A stretch of 64,000 nt of DNA, taken from NCBI GenBank assembly GCA_035635475.1, contig DASQAZ010000033.1, positions 11,266 through 75,265 of the forward strand, written 5' to 3'. Made by a program: the position numbers and the translations under genes. Under the pieces are notes generated by a model that saw nothing but the letters and a program-made list of their open reading frames with translations, did no database searches and had not been told where the DNA came from. The stretch comes from VBOC01 sp035635475. Its GTDB lineage: Bacteria > Bacteroidota > Ignavibacteria > UBA10030 > SZUA-254. Shown one piece after another: positions 62,689 to 64,000 of the stretch; position 1 is the first letter of the stretch, and each line of letters begins with the position of its first letter.

Positions 62689-64000
62689 ATGAAAATCCTC
62701 AACCTAGCTGTTTTGGTCATTTTGGCCGCCTCTCCTTGCGCAGGCGTCCGGACACTCCACGCCGGCCAGCAGATGGCAATCGGCGCGCGCGAGTCTCTTT
62801 TCCCCGATGGCGGGGGAGACCCCGGCGTGGTGATAGGGTTCGACGATGCCGGGGACAATAAGCGGGATCCCGCCTACAAACTCTACAAGGAGGGATACAA
62901 CCTTGTTCTCGACGAACGATGGGAGAAAGCGAGAAAAAAGCTTCGGGCGGTCGCCAAATCATATCCCTCGAGCGAGTATGTCGATGATGCGGAGTACTGG
63001 TCGGCGTATGCGATGATGCACATCGACAAGAAGAAGGCCCTCGAATCGTATGAACGCTTCATCCAACGCTTCCCGAAGAGCCAATACTACGATGACGCAA
63101 TCGCGGATCTCTCCGACCTGAAAGCCGGAGCTTATGTGAGGGCGGCGAGCTCAGTCAGCGGTCGGACCGTATCCACAAGCAGCAGCAGCCGCACGTACTC
63201 CGTCGATTCGAGCGACGGGCCCTGGGCCCTGTTCCCTGATCCTGCAGATAGCGATCAATCTGAAAATACTGTGAAGATAGATTCGAAGAATCTCACCCCC
63301 AGGATCGGAAGGGTCGGGGGGAAGGTTCCCACCCCTTATTCGGGAAAGGTCACTACCTGGAAGGGCAAGCCCGTCTTTGGCTACCCTTTTCAGACGGGAA
63401 TGCCTCCTTCTACCAGAACGCTTAGCCACGCGCTTCGACTTCAAAGCCGCGCCCTGAACTCGATACGCCTGCCGAGGTTTCCGGCCGCGGCTCTGGCCCC
63501 CGGCAGGATCGATGGAAACGACGAGCTTGATCCGGAGACCCGCCTGAAGATGGAGGCGCTCGAGGCGCTCGGATCCGGCAAACAGGATTCGACCTCTTTT
63601 CGGGCGCTCAGAGACATCGCGCTCGACCGCTCCCAGAATCCGAAGCTGCGCATTGCCGCCATGGAAGGGTTGATCGATTTCAAGAAATACGACGTTCTCC
63701 CCCTGTTCCTCGAAGCCGCGAAAAAGGATACCAGCCGGGAGATTCAGAATGCGGCGATCGATTATATCGGCATGCTGACGAACGATAAGAACCGGTCTGT
63801 CGAAACCCTGATCGAACTGTTCGATGTCATCCCGCACTCCCGGAACGATCAACGGGAAAACGTCTTCTATTCGATAGCAGAAGTCGGGAATGAACGTGCC
63901 GTCGATTTCCTGGCCAAGGTGGCCCGGACGCATGAGAACTATGATCTGCGAAGAGAGGCGGTGTATTATCTAGGGAGCATCGGCAGCGATCGTGCGAGAG
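62689..64000 (+). CDS. secreted TPR/HEAT-repeat protein, cut by window end
   Basis: At least 437 residues; open to the right edge. Signal peptide (residues 1-18), a TPR/YbgF-like part (about 60-150: PAYKLYKEGYNLVLDERWEK, KSYPSSEYVDDAEYWSAYAM), a Ser-rich linker with low complexity, then HEAT-like repeats (about 280-437: LRIAAMEGLIDFKKYDVLPL, LRREAVYYLGSIGSDRAR). Encoded 7 nt after the anti-sigma gene, so possibly the sensor or output of that pair. Function unknown. Confidence 0.78.
   Translation, partial: MKILNLAVLVILAASPCAGVRTLHAGQQMAIGARESLFPDGGGDPGVVIGFDDAGDNKRDPAYKLYKEGYNLVLDERWEKARKKLRAVAKSYPSSEYVDDAEYWSAYAMMHIDKKKALESYERFIQRFPKSQYYDDAIADLSDLKAGAYVRAASSVSGRTVSTSSSSRTYSVDSSDGPWALFPDPADSDQSENTVKIDSKNLTPRIGRVGGKVPTPYSGKVTTWKGKPVFGYPFQTGMPPSTRTLSHALRLQSRALNSIRLPRFPAAALAPGRIDGNDELDPETRLKMEALEALGSGKQDSTSFRALRDIALDRSQNPKLRIAAMEGLIDFKKYDVLPLFLEAAKKDTSREIQNAAIDYIGMLTNDKNRSVETLIELFDVIPHSRNDQRENVFYSIAEVGNERAVDFLAKVARTHENYDLRREAVYYLGSIGSDRAR

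Noticed and set aside
63151..63933. 260-codon minus-strand open frame near the right edge
   Set aside because: The plus strand carries a signal peptide, TPR and HEAT repeats in a frame open to the edge, which is the better reading.

Overview
The window reads as about 64 kb of chromosome from a diderm bacterium of the Bacteroidota/Ignavibacteriota side of the FCB group. The main evidence is a set of secreted proteins ending in a type IX secretion (T9SS) sorting domain of the PNPFNPST...VYFYRL type, found at the C-termini of the genes ending at 2221, 13409, 30848 and 54438, plus a remnant at 58028. SusC-like outer-membrane barrels, two-component proteins with Reg_prop propellers, ECF sigma/anti-sigma pairs and tRNA genes without encoded CCA fit the same group. 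Genus or species cannot be fixed from the sequence alone.

Layout. 1-13.4 kb: secreted FN3 and beta-helix T9SS cargo, two SAM methyltransferases, a GH18 chitinase, a RelBE-like toxin-antitoxin pair and a propeller histidine kinase with a NarL-type regulator. 13.5-18 kb (minus strand): two large multi-pass membrane proteins with C-terminal TPRs, one O-antigen-ligase-like, separated by tRNA-Gln(CTG). 18.1-24.9 kb: a co-directional housekeeping run purC-psd-pssA-purS-purQ-tatA-gatA-sucD-rhodanese-ndk. In it psd and gatA seem to lack an ordinary ATG/GTG/TTG start at the place where homology says the protein begins. 25-35 kb: SpoU methyltransferase, TIGR01777 oxidoreductase, then sigma-RskA-DUF4331-TPR and a NicO/NiCoT fusion transporter, a DUF84 nucleotidase, and tRNA-Val and tRNA-Gly.

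35.34-46.53 kb is an AT-richer integrative element. A tyrosine integrase (45243-46310, minus) sits just inside a 20-bp copy of the 5' end of tRNA-Gly, and the intact tRNA is at the other end. A 23-bp repeat lies inside both ends. The element also has an HUH rolling-circle type Rep gene with cruciform-forming DNA and an iteron-like array nearby, an excisionase-like HTH protein and a SpoVG-like protein. Its cargo is a Gabija-like OLD nuclease/UvrD helicase pair and a BglII-family type II restriction-modification system. The restriction-modification genes lie between two decayed C-termini of the same IS1-like transposase. A HigBA pair with two clear operators lies just outside.

47.5-54.4 kb (minus) is a tightly packed six-gene poly-gamma-glutamate locus: pgsB-pgsC-PgsW-like, an unknown secreted two-repeat protein, an outer-membrane beta-barrel and a poly-gamma-glutamate hydrolase. 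No pgsA/capA is present. The unknown protein and the barrel are candidates for the outer-membrane part of a poly-gamma-glutamate export system, and I consider this the most interesting locus here. 54.4-64 kb: a large propeller T9SS protein, two gene remnants (a T9SS tail and an internally deleted SpoIIE phosphatase), rlmD, a lone Phd antitoxin, ubiE, a second ECF sigma/anti-sigma pair and the start of a TPR/HEAT-repeat protein that runs off the window.

All calls come from reading the sequence and remembered family features; no database search was run.
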